Below are positions 1 to 12,139 of a stretch of 64,000 nt of DNA, in pieces (position 1 is the stretch's first letter; each line of letters opens with the position of its first letter). The notes under the pieces were generated by a model that worked only from the letters and a program-made list of their open reading frames with translations, made no database searches and was not told the origin of the DNA. This stretch comes from Oidiodendron maius Zn (taxonomy: Eukaryota; Ascomycota; Leotiomycetes; Myxotrichaceae), in the NCBI GenBank assembly GCA_000827325.1, contig KN832879.1:1648969-1712968 (forward strand), in the 5' to 3' direction. The position numbers and the translations under genes are program-made.

Positions 1-940
1 GATTGGCTCTTAATTTCAAAGGCATAGAATATAAAACCGGTATGTAACTTCCTGACAAAGCTTTCTCGAATCTGAATTCCCTGTGGACCATCTCTTAGGA
101 GTTTATCATACGAGTTTCCTATCCTAAATGGATAAATGTCCCCCGTATAACTTCTTACACATACTTTATCTTCCCCCCACAGATAAAAACCAGAAAATAC
201 TGACCATGTCTTGTAAGAATGGGTCGAATATCCCGATATTGCACCAGTCCTAAAGTCTCTGTATGTCAAATGTCATTCCAATACTCGCGTTGCGAATCAG
301 ACCTGCTGACAAAATATCTAGTAACACAACGCCAAATGCTAACCCCAAACTACCGCCATACACCGTTCCAGCTGTGCGCTTCCCGAATGGTGAAACGATT
401 CTAGACTCTCTTATTATCGCCGCCAAGCTTGAAGAGTTGTTCTCAACGCCCTCCTTGTATCTCGATGCCCCTGTAATACCGGATATCCAAGCTGCCGTTG
501 GGCGCTGTAAGTATTATCGTATTCCACTATTCAAATAACCACAACAGCCATATTCTCACATTCTAACTCCCATCTCAGCATTCAACCGCCTCTTCACCAT
601 CGTTAGCCCAGCCAAACTCCTCAACGAGCCCTCAGCCATATACTTCGCGGCCAAAGATGCTAGGGATGTCGCCAAGTTCGGTCCCGATCATGAGGGCGAG
701 ACAGCATGGGAGATGGCTACAGGGGAGTTGCAGAACTTGGCGAAGTTGATTAAAGGCCCGTTTGTGCTGGGCGAGGAGGTGAGTTACGCGGATTTTGTGG
801 TAGTGGGGTTTTTGAGGCATGCGTGGAGGGCGGCAGGGATAGAGGTCTTGGAGAAGGTTTTGCGGACGGATGAAAGTGGGAAGTTGAGGGGGGTTTATGA
901 GGGAGTTGAGAAGAAGGGGCTGTTGGAGAGGAGCGATTGA
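1..940 (+). CDS. Glutathione S-transferase-like protein, 5' end outside window
   Basis: Four exons give one continuous frame: 1-39, 218-260, 322-506 and 579-940, stop TGA. Introns 40-217, 261-321 and 507-578 are all GT-AG. The first two exons read LALNFKGIEYKT then EWVEYPDI. The third contains PPYTVPAVRFPNG, the cis-proline region of a thioredoxin-fold GST N-domain, followed by a DS.IIA.KLE helix. The last exon is a helical C-domain with a typical YADFVVVGF segment. This layout matches fungal GST-like proteins of the UstS type, which are soluble and conjugate glutathione or act as isomerases on small molecules. The substrate cannot be told from the sequence. The start codon and first strand of the fold lie left of the window. 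Confidence 0.8.
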
Positions 941-1694
941 GTTTGAGCTAATTGTCATATTGGTTATTTCCTTCAAAGGTATGGTCTCCGACTGGGATTA
1001 TGAGTCATTTTGGAATCGTAGTCGTTTATCCACCTCCGATAATGCAGTACATAGTGTAAATAAGGTGGAGAAATTCTGTGTTCTCCCACTCATTGAGATT
1101 CGCGATCCTGGTGAACTATGTCATATGCTGGAGGCGACCACAGTGGGCTGTGCGAGCCTCTGCGGTGCCGGATACTTGACTATTACATGAATTATAAGCC
1201 TTACTCATCATAAAATGTCACGTAGCTAATAACCCGAATCGTCTTAAAAGAGTAGAGTTACATATTTCGCCCTTTACCTCAAGTATACTGTCCAGCTCTA
1301 GTCCGGAGGCAACATCCAGAATAGCTGGGTTAATTAATAATCCGCAAGCAGCAAATGTGGCTTTCTCTCATATTGTCAACTGATAGGACTACATCTCAGA
1401 TTAGAAATGCTTAACCTGTATAAGTTGCTGAGGAGGATCCATAATCTTTTAACCGTCTCGGAGGTCGGGTTAAGTACCGGCCGCAAAGCCCCGAGAGTGG
1501 GTATCTTGCACCTTATTGGACGTCATTGGACATGATGAGAAACAACCCGATGTATAAAGAGGCAGCTATATATTCGTGCTGGATATATTACATGTATACT
1601 AGGAACGCATGGCAGTCACCTGGCTACGTGTCTCTAATTGAATGACAGGCGACGGCAACTAGAGAAAACAACGTTTGGATTCAACCCGCTCAAT
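941..1694. other. Intergenic, no gene seen
   Basis: About 750 bp between the GST-like gene and the aldo-keto reductase. A short ORF at 897-1190 overlaps the end of the GST gene and has no recognisable motif. A TATA-like run (gtataaagag, about 1551-1560) lies roughly 140 bp before the reductase start and may belong to its promoter. Confidence 0.4.
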
Positions 1695-2832
1695 ATGGAG
1701 TATGTAAGGTAAGTTCACTTCCTCACGTGCTTATTACTAACAGCTGATGGATATTTTGTAAAGATTGGGTAACTCAGGTTTGTATATATCCAAAATAATC
1801 CTAGGGACAGCAACGTTTGGGTCTAGCAAGTGGCAGGGCTGGGTTCTTGAGGAAGAAGCTGCACTCCCACTCTTGGAGCATGCATTCAACGCTGGAATCA
1901 ATACATGGGATACTGTGTGTATTTGCTTAATTTTCCACAAATCACTCCTATAATGAGAGCTTCGTTAATACCCTTAACAGGCAGATGTGTACTCAAACGG
2001 GCGGTCCGAGGAAATCATTGCCAAGGCTATTCGAAAATACAACATCCCACGGTCTGAGTTAGTTATACTCAGTAAGATATATTACGCACTTGATCCAGTA
2101 AACCAGTCTCCTATCTCTCAACTTGGATTCAAAGACAAACAAGGGTTCGTAAATCGAGTCGGTCTCTCCCGGAAGCACATCTTGGACGCGGTGACAGCTA
2201 GCTGTGAGAGACTCGGCACATATATCGACGTTCTCCAAATTCATAGACTAGACCGAGACACGCCAATGGAAGAAATTATGCATGCACTAAATGATGTGGT
2301 TGAGAACGGGCAGGTTAGGTATCTAGGCGCGAGTTCGATGAAAACGTGGGAATTCCAAAAACTTCAGCACATTGCGGATACCCGAGGATGGCATAAATTT
2401 ATCTCGATGCAGAATTACTATAATATTCTATATCGTGAAGAAGAACGAGAGATGATTCCTTATTGCAAAGACAGCGGTATAGGGATTATACCCTGGAGCC
2501 CGCTCGCGCGAGGAGTCTTGGCTCATCAATGGACCACTAGAGACACGGCAAGAGAGCTAACAGACAAACTACTACACAAATTAGTAAGGGGTCAGAGTAA
2601 CGACGTTGATGAAGCTCTCGTGGGACGAGTGACTGAGGTAGCTGATCGAAACAAGGTGCCCATGGCAACAATTGCTCTTGCGTGGTGCCTTAAGAAGAAT
2701 GTCTATCCTATAACTGGTCTAAATACAAAGGAGAGGATAGACCAAGCAGTCTCATCGGTCCACTTTAAACTCAGCGACAAAGATGAGCTATATATCGACG
2801 AACTATACATGCCTAGAAAACTATTATATTAG
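1695..2832 (+). CDS. Aldo-keto reductase (aryl-alcohol dehydrogenase / versiconal reductase type)
   Basis: Exons 1695-1708, 1764-1914 and 1981-2832; introns 1709-1763 and 1915-1980 are GT-AG. The start ATG sits in a tiny first exon (MEYVR). The product, about 338 aa, is a single (beta/alpha)8 barrel that reduces carbonyls with NADPH in the cytosol. The catalytic tetrad is visible: Asp and Tyr in NTWDTADVYSNG, Lys in VILSKI, His in LQIHRLD. The cofactor-side motif IPWSPLARG is also present. This pattern is that of the fungal aryl-alcohol dehydrogenase-like subfamily, which includes versiconal hemiacetal acetate reductase. No biosynthetic cluster surrounds it, so the substrate is unknown. Confidence 0.9.
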
Positions 2833-4367
<1,535 letters not shown>

Positions 4368-5825
4368 GACGTTGGCGAGGATTGAATTCAGGAGTATGTT
4401 AGTTTCATTATAATGTTATGTGGAGCTACCTATGTTCTCGTCGTCTCGTAATGTACTAACATGTAAGAATCGACAGCGTCGATATACATGCTCAAAGCAG
4501 TGCCCACGCAATTAAGGATATATCTGAAGATAATGCAAACTTGACCCTACCGACCCCACATTGTCGTCGTCACAAAAATCCTACACCGCAAACAGAAACA
4601 CACAGCTTACATCCTCTTCAAGCCATCTCCATCATTACCACACCGTCCTCCGCTACCCCCCTGAATCCGGTTGGCGTCCTTATCTCCGAGTGCAGACCTC
4701 TTCTGCTTCTTATTTGCTTGTTGATCGGTACTGTCCTGCTTCTTGACAAACTTGCCGATACCAATCAGCAAGCCGCGGGCATCAGTCAGATGCAAGCTAA
4801 ACCTGCCCTGTCAAGGGCCTTGCTCCCAGCACATTGAGTGGGAACAGCGTTGGCAGTTGCAGATGCGGCAGGGCAGACATGTATTCCTTAGCATTCATAT
4901 CCTGGAGATATCCTTCGAGATGTTGCAGGTAAGGTCCCTGTTCAACAAAGTCGCGAAATTGAATGAAGCACAACCTGGTCATCAAACAGAAATAATCTGG
5001 ATGCTGTCACCTCTATATACGGTAAACACCTGCGAATCCAGGCTCGTGATGGCAGAATTGACGTCCATGATATGGCTCAGAAAGTGTTCCTACTCGGAAG
5101 ACTGTGTTCCAGAAATCTACACCTGACAAAATTTGCCCGAGAAGACTAAGGGCTTTGGGTTTATCTTGCATAAGGCCGATGCGAGAGGGATGACACTTGG
5201 AGCTGCAGAGTAAAACATTACAAGATGGATTCGGAAGTCATTGAGTTCTGAAAGGTCGTTGAGATATCCTGGCATACAAAGCTTGTCGATTACCCCTCTC
5301 GGTGAGCATTGCGAGCGTGAGAGCGATGGGATCACGGCGACTTCGCCGATTTGTACTCATACGACTAGAGACGCTTATATTTATCTGGTATTTGCAGGGT
5401 TGCTCTTTTAATGGATAACGCGGAACTTGCTCAGGTGCGAAGACTCCTTAGAGAATCAATTATAGTTTCCATGTTGTCTAGATATAACTTTTCTAAGAGA
5501 TGTGTCCAGGGAAAATAGCTGTGCAAATTTCTTTACTGGGACTGATTTTGAATCCCTCCTTACCTCCATGCCCAAAAAGAATGCGAGCTGGGCAATGGCA
5601 TAATACCCTGCCTCGGTACCGCCTCCAATTATTTGCGCCAGTGTAGTACCGGCCCTTCTCTGCATAGATTTCCCGGCTATACAGGACAGACCAAAGTTTA
5701 TACATACATTCCCAGCCCGCTTATCAAGCATGTTAAGGTTAGATTATATTCCCATGCTACTAGTTACTTGCAAAAGTAGTCTTAGGTGTCTTGCTAAATC
5801 TTGTCATGTGCGAGAAACCAGTAGC
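4368..5825. other. Decayed, unidentified coding relic on the minus strand
   Basis: There is no intact gene in this 1.45 kb. On the minus strand several short frames look protein-like but are out of register: 5335-5117, about 5075-4990 (MDVNSAITSLDS), 4985-4797 (LQHLEGYLQDMN) and about 4800-4607, whose frame reads on from ARPLTG into HLTDARGLLIG after a shift. I do not recognise the family. A further ORF at 5731-5456 is also unassigned. Either this is an old pseudogene or a multi-intron gene that I could not splice. Confidence 0.3.
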
Positions 5826-7537
5826 TTAGACCAGGCGCTCCAGATGCCTTAAGAGGCCATCCGGTTCCATAACACCCTGGCTTGCGATCGTGTCAGCACG
5901 CTCCTGCGTGTCGGCGACAGCATAGATGCGGAGTTCATCTGCGTTGCCAGATGGTCGAAAGTGAGCGACGTCGTCATTGGCAAAGATGATGCGGACTCCG
6001 TCAGTGTAGTTCAGCCTGGTGATCGGGGCAAAGCCAAATTTGGGGGAGAACACAGTCTGGAGTTCGCGGCGGATCTGGTCAAGTTGCTTGGCGTGATGAT
6101 CCGTGACATCGAGCGTGGCGCGATTGGAATCGTGAACGATGATATGGTCAGGATGATACCAGATCTCTTGCATCATGGCCTCGGGTGGTGAAAAGCGCTC
6201 TATGATTTTCATGCTCGTTGGACGAGGGAAGTTTCGAATCAATGCGGCGCGGCTGAAACGGTGAGGCAGCGTGGAGAAGAGTTCTGGCAGCGTGATCTGG
6301 CGGTTGTGCGCTGCGAATAATGCACATAGCAAAGGCAGTATCGCGTCGCGCGTGGGGAGCGCGGTGAGCACATTGCCGTTACGTTCGATGTCGGAACCGG
6401 TGAGAAAGCCGCCATTGGCTTCCCATCCACAGACGCGATGATGCCCTTTGGAGACGGCGCGCTGCATACCGGCAATTACGTAGGGACTGCCGATTTTCGT
6501 CTTCGGTTCGGTGACATCGGCCAGAGTTCCGCGATCGATGGCATCATTGGTGCTGATGGGGACGACGACGGCGTCGGCACCCAGGAATCCACCAACAATC
6601 ATGCCCAAAAGGTCGCCGCCGAAGAAGCGGAGCTTGTCTCCTTCGGGAGCAAGGAGGAGCGGACGATCGCTGTCGCCATCGGTGGAGATTACTGCGTCGA
6701 ACGTTTGGCCGGTCTCGTTGTATAAAGCTTGGAGAGTGTTGAGTTGGACCTGATCGATGGCCTCAGTATCGATTGGTACGAAGGTTTCGCTGCGGCCAGC
6801 CGGAGTGACTTCGGCGCCAAGCTTTTCGAAGATTTCAACCAGGAGATCACGACCGACGGCGGAGTGCTGGTAGGCGAGAAGCTTCATGCCCTGGAGCGTT
6901 TCGCCGTTGAAGAAATCAAGGTAGCGCTGGATGTAGGCCGTCTTGCCTTCAGCTATTACCGGCAGAAGGCTGGATTGCGCTTCACGAAAGCTTCCTTGGC
7001 TATCGAAAAGGGACTCTGCATAGGGCTGCGCAAGGAGCTTTTCGCGATTGACTTCAACAGCGTCGTTAATGGGTTGTTCGTCTTTTTTTAAGAGCTCTCC
7101 TACAGAGGTATTGAGTTTGTAGCCATTGCGGTCGAAGGGAATGTGGCTGCCCGTGACCATGATGCTGCCCTTGGATTTCTTGAGGGCATAGTACGTGAGG
7201 GCCGGCGTGGGGATCGCGCCCAGGTTAAGGGGCCGCATGCCTCCATCCTTCAAGGCCTGCTCAACCGCTTGGCAGAGGCCGCCACGGCCGTTTTCAACAT
7301 GGTTAGTCGAGCTGGGGCGGAGGTCATGCGCGTAGTAGAAGTCGTCGCCGGCTTGGATGCCGCCTTCGAAGCGCTGGAGGGATTGCAGGTAATGAATTTC
7401 GGCGAGGACGTTAGTATAGATTTCGAGCTGCGTCAAATGGACTACGAGGCCACGTGACCGCTAGTGCCAAATTTAAGGGGCTGCGGTTTGTAAGCGAGGT
7501 GGAAGCGAAGAGCATCCGTAGAGGAAGAGGCGGACAT
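5826..7537 (-). pseudogene. Bacterial-type phosphomannomutase/phosphoglucomutase, frameshifted near its 5' end
   Basis: A 1.6-kb intronless frame (7436 to 5826, stop TAA) encodes a complete alpha-D-phosphohexomutase fold from the second strand onward. Visible motifs are the phosphoserine loop VTGSHIP, metal-binding DGDSDRP, sugar-binding EANGG and phosphate-binding RPSGNADELR. The enzyme interconverts hexose 1- and 6-phosphates. The family's N-terminal motif GTSGLRG is split. An upstream frame starting at ATG 7537 runs through KFGTSG (Gly codon 7459-7457) and then hits a stop, while the downstream frame resumes with GLVVHLTQLEIY. One missing base at about 7455 explains this. The long frame has no early ATG of its own. 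GC content is clearly above the flanks and the motif style is that of bacterial, not fungal Pgm/Sec53, enzymes. I infer horizontal transfer, followed either by inactivation or by a sequence error. Confidence 0.8.
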
Positions 7538-8325
7538 CTTCGTTTTATAGTAGATTGGGGTTGTAAATCCAATACCTCTAGAAATGAAGAAGAGAAGCTT
7601 CTTCTATTATTGAAGGATACTATTCGTATTATGGGTACGTTCGCCTGTAATTACGCGTGCTGCTGCGCTAACCGTATTTGGCAGAGGCCTAGCACGAATG
7701 GGGGATTGTTCTTACTCTAATCTAAGAGCCACGTATGATATAATATTAAAATCACTGAGAATATAGGCCTAAAGCTTATTTTAGTTTCTACTATATATAA
7801 TATATACAGCATTACTTTACAATATCTTTATTTTCAAGAAGAGAATTACATAACTAGAAGTAACACTACAGCAGCAGTCATTAGGAGCTGCAGATCAGAC
7901 AAATAGAGAAGGTTTTATGCAAGCAGCAGTGGACAAATATACAGCAATATCATACGGAATTGGAGGCCTTCCACTAAATCCCTTAGACGCAACGACCCAG
8001 AGCAGAGATGCAATTCGAGGACACGACAATAATCAAGACACTACTGAGGAACAAAGACTCATTAAGACAGAAATTCACCAGTTACCGTTAGTAATGCTTA
8101 CAGATGTGGAGTCATAGTCTTTTAGAGAGTAAGACTTCTATGGCTATAGCATAAACTCAGCCGATTTCCCTGCCTCGCTTAACAACTCGGAGATATTCAA
8201 TTTGACTTCATTAACGCACCCATACCTAAACCAATAATGGATGAACACAGGCGCACCCCCAGACCGATTGCAAAATGTCCAGATATTTTGCAAAACTACA
8301 CATACGACTCATTACTTTCTTCACC
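7538..8325. other. AT-rich intergenic, possible transposon debris
   Basis: The GC-rich mutase gene gives way abruptly to AT-rich DNA with runs such as ctatatataatatatac near 7790. A 66-codon plus-strand frame (7917-8117) looks protein-like but belongs to no family I recognise. No terminal repeats were found. Confidence 0.35.
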
Positions 8326-9918
8326 TTACTCCTCTCTTTTCTTCTCCACTCTCGGAAGCAACCACCAACACACCCCCATGGCAATAAAGAGTGTAATACA
8401 AATCGGGTGCAAAACATACGTCCCCTCCCTCTGCGCCAGTATACCGGTTATGAACGGTGCTATCGCACCTCCAGAGCTCCCGACCGATGCAATAAGCGAT
8501 AGCGACGAGACCTGCATCTTCTTGGGAATGAGTCGGTTAAAGATATGTACTGCGCAGGGATAAATGGGGCCCAGCAATAGTCCGGAGAAGGCCACGGCAA
8601 CAGAGTCTCCTGGAATAGAGGGGACAAACCAGATGAGGAGTTCAAGAATTAGAGCCTGCGAGAAGTTAGAGGTCTGTTTTAAAACGAAAGGTTTGATAGG
8701 GAGGAGAAGTTACACCGAATGTCACTAAGAAGACGAAAAGCCGTTCGCCTATTTTATGGCCTAGGAATGAGAGGGTAAAGCGGCCTAGCGTGTTAGTAGG
8801 AGCCATTATAGAATAGCGAAATAATAACGGACTTACCAACTGTAATACCGGCCCAGAATCCAGATGTTACAAACCCGACTTTAGTTGGATCACCGCGGCG
8901 GAACTGGACGAGGAACGAGATGATCCACCCGGAAATAGCTACCTCTGCGCCTTGGTATGCGAAGATAAAGCAAGCCCCCAGGACCGTAGGTTTATTTGAA
9001 ACTAACCGTTTAAAAGCGTTCCAACTTCGTTTGGCTCTAGCTCCAGTTCGTTCCGATCCCTCCTGCTGACTAGCAACGTGGTCCAACTCGGATTCAAGCT
9101 CATAATTCCAGAATGACCATGTTGAAAAGACAAGGTTAAATGCAGCGAGGCAAAGTTGGAGGATATAGTACCGCGACCACAGGAATCCTCTAGAGACTAT
9201 TGTAGTAGCGATCAGCGGCCCAGCAATCCCTCCTATGCCATATGATCCTTGATAGAGGCCGAGAATTGCCGTATTATTGGCTAGGTTGGAACAAAATACT
9301 TGGCCAATTGCTAGGTGTATGGCCATGCCAATACCGAGGACAAAGAACCTGTCTCAAATTAGTGGCGGTCTGAGGAGCCTAGAAGAGGGGTCTTACGAAG
9401 CAGCAACAGCAGGAAATGGCGGAGTAAGGATTATAGAAAGGTATCCAAGCATGAGTAAGGCTTCTGCTATAATTAGCGTCTTTGCTCGCCCAAGCTTGAC
9501 TGCCAAGGCGTTGATGAAGAAGGCTGCCACGACAAACCCTGCCGCGTTGCAAACGAAAAGTATGGCCACAGTGCCGTAGCCGATAGAATAATGCCTACGA
9601 AAATCAATTAGTTAACTGCTGATAACGATAAGAGACGTAGATCTACTTCTCGATACTGGCTAACAATGCCCCTGGAGCCGAGTCATTGCATCCATTCCCG
9701 AAAACTGTTAAGCAAGAGGACAAGACTCTGAATCGGTTCTTGTAGGGATTCCAGATTGTCTGAGCCTGCTCTACGGTTGGACCGGCTAAATGAGAGTCGT
9801 CTGCACTGTCTGGAGACCTTGGCGCATCATCCTGAATCGGAGTTACTACTCCATTTGATATCGAAGACATCTCGATATCAGCTGGGTCGGGGGCATGAGC
9901 GCCCTCCGTTCGGGTCAT
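8326..9918 (-). CDS. MFS transporter, fucose-permease/BSC6-like
   Basis: Five exons: 9918-9647, 9594-9397, 9348-8837, 8784-8714 and 8655-8326, giving about 460 aa in one frame with GT-AG introns. The N-terminal 60 residues are hydrophilic (MTRTEGAHAPDP...). About a dozen hydrophobic segments follow, for example GTVAILFVCNAAGFVVAAFF, GSYGIGGIAGPLIATTIV and SLIASVGSSGGAIAPFI. The glycine-rich second half and the SSGGAIAPF segment fit the MFS branch that includes fucose permeases and yeast BSC6-like proteins. The protein should sit in the plasma or vacuolar membrane; its substrate is unknown. A Zn2Cys6 regulator on the same strand lies 2.2 kb upstream, but nothing shows that they act together. 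Confidence 0.85.
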
Positions 9919-10912
9919 TTTAGGTTGATTTAAGTAGAAGTTACTTCCGCGAGATGCTTCTCAGGAACTGATAATTATTTCCAGGTGTGCACTGTGACTA
10001 CAGCTCCCGCCTTTATTCTAATGATAAATTCTAATGATAATCGTAGAGTACATATCAAATCAAGCTTGGACACTCTAGTATCCACAGAGCTATATAAACG
10101 CGCCCAAAACGGAAAAGTGTGCCGTGCCTTGACTGGACCCAACTAGAAGAGGCATGGAAGCGTACCACTTTAAAGGGATGCAAAGTGGAGGCAAATAGGA
10201 CGCTGAGCAACTTACCGGGCCGAAAGCAAGGAGTAGACCAGGTTTTGAACTCGCGTTGAATCCGACCTTAGCGTCTCAAACATGGCCAATCATAATACGG
10301 CCGTGGGAGATGCGAGGCGAGGGGGGTAGTAATAGCCTAATGCAGGTGCAATGCCCCCAAAATTATGGCTTGGGAATTTGGTGGCAATTAGAATCACGAT
10401 TTCTACTAGGTAACGATTTATATCGTCTATTTATTGATTAATTCATGAGCCGTTGTGTGGCTGTTATGGTTATTGTAGTGCGGCTCGAGCAACTCCTGTA
10501 TCGGAGATTACAAGAGATAAGAGTCCCATCCCGTAATGGAGTTTACGCAGGGACTAAATTGACGTCACTAGGGGTGATTAAGTCGTGTTTGGGTACGGTA
10601 CTTTGCTCGGATTCAAAGCGGGATGTGTATATGACTGCTGTACTAGTTACACCGAGCGTTGTGTGGTTAAGCATTTCAGCGGTTTCGTTCTTCTGTCTGA
10701 CATGAAGAGAGGAAAAGGCGGAAGGATCGCTTAAACTGTTAAACCGGTAAACCGGTAAATGTTGTTGGGCTTCAGACAGACAGTCGGACCTACTCTGATA
10801 GAAGTGGGGCCTAAGCCCAGAGGAGCAACCAGCCAGCGCTCGCTTTAAAACCGAGGGGGCCGCATCTGATTTCCAGCGACTCACCACTATATATTGCGCA
10901 TATTCCGAGGTG
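9919..10912. other. Intergenic, nothing supported
   Basis: The 1 kb upstream of the MFS gene. Overlapping short ORFs on both strands (10445-10705 plus, 10543-10887 minus) are mutually exclusive, lack motifs and have no splice logic. A tandem aaaccggtaaaccggtaa occurs near 10740. Confidence 0.35.
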
Positions 10913-11330
10913 TCACGCGGGGCCTGGTGTGCGTCGGATGTATAATCGATCAGAAGGAACGATGGTTGAATAAATCACCAGTACTTCTCCATGATATGCG
11001 TATATATGACCCCAATCTTCTCGATGGGTCGTTGTCATTGATGGTTCCCATTTGATTTTTACACCTTTTCCCGCCCAGGCCATTTTATCGTGGCTCTCCA
11101 GCACAGACTGGGAGGTCCAAATGGGTCCTTCGAGGCGTTCAAACTCTGGCAATGACCCGAAAGTCACACCAAATACCATAAGAGCCGCACCAAGCATCAC
11201 GCACCGGCCAGAATCTTCGACAGCAGTTGGGAGGCCTTTGCCAGACTATAAAGAGCCGTCTGTATGGGAAAAGGCCTGCCCTTGGGGTCTCCAAGCGCCA
11301 ATACCCCCACCCTTCCACTTCACGAACGAC
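10913..11330 (-). pseudogene. Unrecognised protein relic with one in-frame stop
   Basis: On the minus strand one frame runs from a MMLSFVKWKGGGIGAW segment (about 11330) through a TAG at about 11240 into SGKGLPTAVEDSGRCVMLG and on to a stop at 10913. The sequence on both sides of the TAG has protein-like composition (W, G, charged residues) and stays in the same frame. It therefore looks like one gene with a nonsense change. The TAG could instead be the 3' end of an intron (ttatag), with the true upstream exon elsewhere. Family unknown. Confidence 0.3.
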
Positions 11331-11552
11331 AGCATCATACCTGTAATAGTGCGTCTGTGGGAGCCTGCTACCGAGGACAAGAAGAAACGACGGCAAGTCC
11401 AATTCAAATCAATACATCACTGAGCCGCTAGAAGGACAGTAGCTGACAGTTTGCCGTCCGTCAGGTCCAGGCAACCTAGCATCGCCATCGCACGGTTTAT
11501 AAACTGGTTAACCGGAATCAGAGGCTCGAAAGACTCCACCGTTTGTGTTCGC

Positions 11553-11750
11553 ATGCCAAGGAGAGAATACTTGAAACATTTCGCGCATGACGAAAACGGT
11601 CGATATATCGGCACCGAAAAACAGAGAAATTGGACAAAGAAGGACCTAGATCTCGAGTTTGGAGCATATCAGAACCCGACTCCGCAGAGGTGGGTGAGAA
11701 GTGAAGAAAGAGGTCGCGTCTTCATGTCAGAGGACCGCGATCACAAATGA
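11553..11750 (+). CDS. Small uncharacterised protein, 65 aa
   Basis: ATG at 11553 opens a short single-exon frame: MPRREYLKHFAHDENG, then YIGTEKQRNWTKKDLD, LEFGAYQN and VFMSEDRDHK, stop TGA. It is hydrophilic, rich in Arg, Lys, Glu and Trp, and has no signal peptide or membrane segment. The amino-acid mix is unlike a random ORF in this region. I do not recognise the family. It is head-to-head with the relic at 10913-11330. Confidence 0.4.
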   Translation: MPRREYLKHFAHDENGRYIGTEKQRNWTKKDLDLEFGAYQNPTPQRWVRSEERGRVFMSEDRDHK

Positions 11751-12139
11751 TCATTGAAGAGCAGTCAAGCTGGTTATTGGCGACACAACTGATTCCATTA
11801 CTTTGTGTAATGACGTTATTATTGAATCGGTACTCGTCGTGTAACTGATAACTCATGTCGTTTATATCGTCTTTGGATTTCGTTAATAGGCTATTCACTG
11901 AGTTCCTCGGGTCACTTATGGCAACTACGCCACTGTACTGTGTAGTCATAGCACTCGGTGATTGTAGTTGTCTTTCTAATAGAGATCACTCCACCGGATA
12001 TCATGTACTATGTTTGAACTCCTTCTATGGCCGTAGATGTAAAGTATTATTATTAGCAGGTTTCCCTTGCGCTCAGCTTAGATATGCATGAGCCATCTTT
12101 AATCATGTATTTATCGCTCTCAGCAAAGAACCATGGCGC
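11751..12139. other. Intergenic, no gene seen
   Basis: About 390 bp between the small ORF and the 3' end of the Zn2Cys6 regulator. Short ORFs on both strands have no motif. Confidence 0.4.

Noticed and set aside
7436-7436. Taking the first codon of the 536-codon mutase frame as a start
   Set aside because: That codon is TTG, and the conserved GTSG segment lies upstream in another frame from ATG 7537.
5961-7457. Several plus-strand ORFs inside the mutase gene
   Set aside because: They are antisense shadows in GC-rich DNA; only the minus frame has family motifs.
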